This document shows positions 47,294 to 48,152 of a stretch of DNA of 48,152 nucleotides, one piece after another. A program made the translations under genes and the position numbers. The stretch comes from Thermoproteota archaeon (GTDB lineage: Archaea; Thermoproteota; Nitrososphaeria_A; Caldarchaeales; Calditenuaceae). Position 1 is the stretch's first letter. Each line of letters starts with the position of its first letter. The stretch is taken from the NCBI GenBank assembly GCA_030550155.1, contig JAUQPZ010000008.1, positions 1 to 48,152 on the forward strand. The letters are read 5' to 3'. The notes beneath the pieces are model-generated. The model was not told the origin of the DNA. It did no database searches and saw only the letters and a list, made by a program, of their open reading frames with translations.

Positions 47294-47301
47294 CTTATTA
47301 A
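47294..47301 (+). promoter_or_regulatory. TATA-like box of the winged-helix gene
   Basis: CTTATTAA at 47294-47301 predicts a start near 47322, matching ATG 47322 and excluding ATG 47301. Confidence 0.4.
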
Positions 47302-47324
47302 TGTTGCTCAAGATGGTCAACATG
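47301..47324 (+). repeat. Dyad-rich element, copy 2 (winged-helix gene side)
   Basis: Reads ATGTTGCTCAAG then ATGGTCAACATG. It shares the spacing TTGnnCAA-nn-TGnnCA with copy 1. The core TCAACATGT also occurs in the same orientation at 47241-47249. It lies between the TATA-like box and the start codon, where a repressor would block initiation. Confidence 0.45.
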
Positions 47325-47780
47325 TCCAACAAGAATAACACCGTGAAAATAAGGCTAAACGTCGGCGAGATAACAATCGAGATAGAGACAACACTCGAGA
47401 ACGTCGAGGAGGCGGTCCGAAAAGCGGTCCAAGGAATTCAGGAGGCCCAAATCTCTCAGCCGAAGCAGAAAGAGGCGCGGGAGGGCAGGGGGGTTACGAC
47501 GTGCCTTGACCTGCTGGAGAGGCTTATCGCCGAGGGCTGGTTCGCGGAGCCTCGGAGCCTATCCGATGTGGTGGGTGAGCTGGCTAGGAGGGGGTACCAC
47601 TATGACCCGACGGCAGTCTCGCATGGCTTACTGGACCTTGTTAGGAGAATGAGGCTTATCAGGGAGGGGCGGCCGAAGAGGTATCTATACCGTGTCGCGA
47701 GAGAGTTGCCCCCGAAGACCGGGGAAGAGGCTAGGGACGAAGCCGTCGAGGTGGAGACCGAGGCTAGACGCCTTGACTAG
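47322..47780 (+). CDS. Predicted winged-helix-like DNA-binding protein, divergent from nurA
   Basis: From ATG 47322 the product has 152 residues. The N-terminal 35 residues form a predicted beta hairpin and helix (TVKIRLNVGEITIEIETTLE). The C-terminal part, about residues 55-125, looks like a winged helix: CLDLLERLIAEGWFAEPRSL, then SDVVGELARRGYHYDPTAVS, then HGLLDLVRRMRLIREGR and a strand PKRYLYRVA. The end is acidic. Earlier in-frame ATGs lie in the promoter or the dyad element. I do not recognise the family. It could regulate nurA-herA or itself. Confidence 0.55.
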   Translation: MSNKNNTVKIRLNVGEITIEIETTLENVEEAVRKAVQGIQEAQISQPKQKEAREGRGVTTCLDLLERLIAEGWFAEPRSLSDVVGELARRGYHYDPTAVSHGLLDLVRRMRLIREGRPKRYLYRVARELPPKTGEEARDEAVEVETEARRLD

Positions 47781-48152
47781 GTGTCTTGACCCGTGCTAAA
47801 AGCTCGTTTAAGCCAGAGGATGTTACCTGATATTCTCCGCGCTCAACTCTTTTGACGAATCCGCTCTGCGCCAGCTCCGCAAGCCTCGCGGTCAACGTCT
47901 TCGCCCCGACCTTCAACGCCTCTGCCAGCTCAGGCACACTCACGCTGCTCTTCTGCGAGAGGCCCATGAAGTTTTCCAGCCGAGTCTTGGCGAGGAATAG
48001 GAGAATCTGTTGAGCCACAGAGAGCTGCAGTGCCGAAGGCTTTATGAATAGACCCTCACCCTCACTATACCCGATGTACTCCTGTAGAGAGTCAACCAGC
48101 TGCGTCAGGTCCGGGCCAGAGGCTAACTTGTGAGCTAACCCATAAGTCGGGA
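47764..48152 (-). CDS. Winged-helix-like protein (partial, N-terminus beyond window)
   Basis: The frame is open without a stop from the end at 47764 to the window edge, so the gene is cut at its 5' end; the GTG at 48018 is internal. The 129 visible residues start PTYGLAHKLASGPDLTQLVD and include LSVAQQILLFLAKTRLENF. The C-terminal part, VSVPELAEALKVGAKTLTAR then LAELAQSGFVKRVERGEYQV and TSSGLNELL, is a MarR/ArsR-like winged helix. Its last 17 bases overlap the convergent winged-helix gene. Family unknown. Confidence 0.6.
   Translation of the reverse strand, partial: PTYGLAHKLASGPDLTQLVDSLQEYIGYSEGEGLFIKPSALQLSVAQQILLFLAKTRLENFMGLSQKSSVSVPELAEALKVGAKTLTARLAELAQSGFVKRVERGEYQVTSSGLNELLARVKTPSQGV

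Noticed and set aside
1-48152. CRISPR arrays, insertion sequences, integrase or tRNA attachment sites
   Set aside because: No regularly spaced repeats, transposase or integrase genes, or duplicated tRNA ends were seen. The single tRNA is intact apart from its intron.

Overview
The window is a contiguous stretch of an archaeal chromosome, almost certainly from a thermophilic member of the TACK group. The archaeal evidence is translation factor aIF5A, ribosomal proteins uS9, eS19, eL32, eL19 and uL18, the ether-lipid enzyme CarS, RNase P proteins Pop5 and Rpp30, HerA-NurA, an archaeal apgM, a tRNA with a bulge-helix-bulge intron, and TATA boxes about 25-30 bases ahead of many starts. A CdvB-like ESCRT-III protein, non-phosphorylating GAPN and half-size CtaA favour TACK. 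An Aigarchaeota/Caldiarchaeum-like lineage is my guess, not a proven assignment. TTG and GTG starts are very common, and first genes of transcription units look leaderless.

Layout. 0-2.5 kb: truncated aIF5A and divergent trpE-trpG. 2.5-6.4 kb: CoA biosynthesis (coaBC), intron-bearing tRNA-Asn, a DUF6512 membrane protein, a 2-hydroxyacid dehydrogenase relative, a UPF0216 protein and uS9. 6.4-16.5 kb: a carbohydrate-uptake island with a GH1 beta-glycosidase, a complete family-5 ABC transporter (SBP, two permeases, two ATPases), a Gfo/Idh/MocA oxidoreductase and an extra orphan permease. 16.5-20 kb: a membrane-anchored repeat surface protein coupled to a NUDIX gene, a CdvB-like protein and a LysE-type exporter. 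20-25.8 kb: eS19, apgM, a second NUDIX, GAPN, the Mrp/Nbp35 Fe-S ATPase and MoaE. 25.8-27.7 kb: a Tat export module (TatA with a SAP-like tail, a 49-residue TatA-like protein, TatC with a zinc-ribbon tail) wrapped around a half-size heme A synthase. 27.7-29.7 kb: RNase P proteins, a COG1325 RNA-binding protein and CarS. 29.8-32.8 kb: glycerol kinase and a GH57 enzyme. 32.9-35.9 kb: eL32-eL19-uL18, then a split nuoJ plus nuoK and a MoaD-like protein. 36-42.8 kb: GalT-like, TGS GTPase, ArgRS, a HAD phosphatase, CoxG-like and a glycerol-3-phosphate dehydrogenase. 42.8-48.2 kb: RNA m5C methyltransferase with a PUA partner, Ogg2 glycosylase, HerA-NurA, and two convergent winged-helix-like genes, the last cut by the window edge.

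How the genes fit together. The island at 6-18 kb suggests import and cleavage of oligosaccharides. GAPN plus apgM would carry glyceraldehyde-3-phosphate to 2-phosphoglycerate without phosphoglycerate kinase. glpK and the glpA-like gene would feed glycerol into the same pathway. MoaE, MoaD-like and CoxG-like proteins hint at molybdenum enzymes encoded elsewhere.

The most unusual points are: a TrpG lacking its catalytic cysteine; a trpE with no usual start codon for its N-terminus; a tRNA-Asn intron in the T arm; the decorated Tat proteins; a MoaD-like protein whose GG is followed by three residues; and similar dyad-rich elements at both divergent promoters between nurA and a winged-helix gene. 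No CRISPR array, insertion sequence, rRNA or integration site was seen. No stretch over 300 bases lacks a gene.
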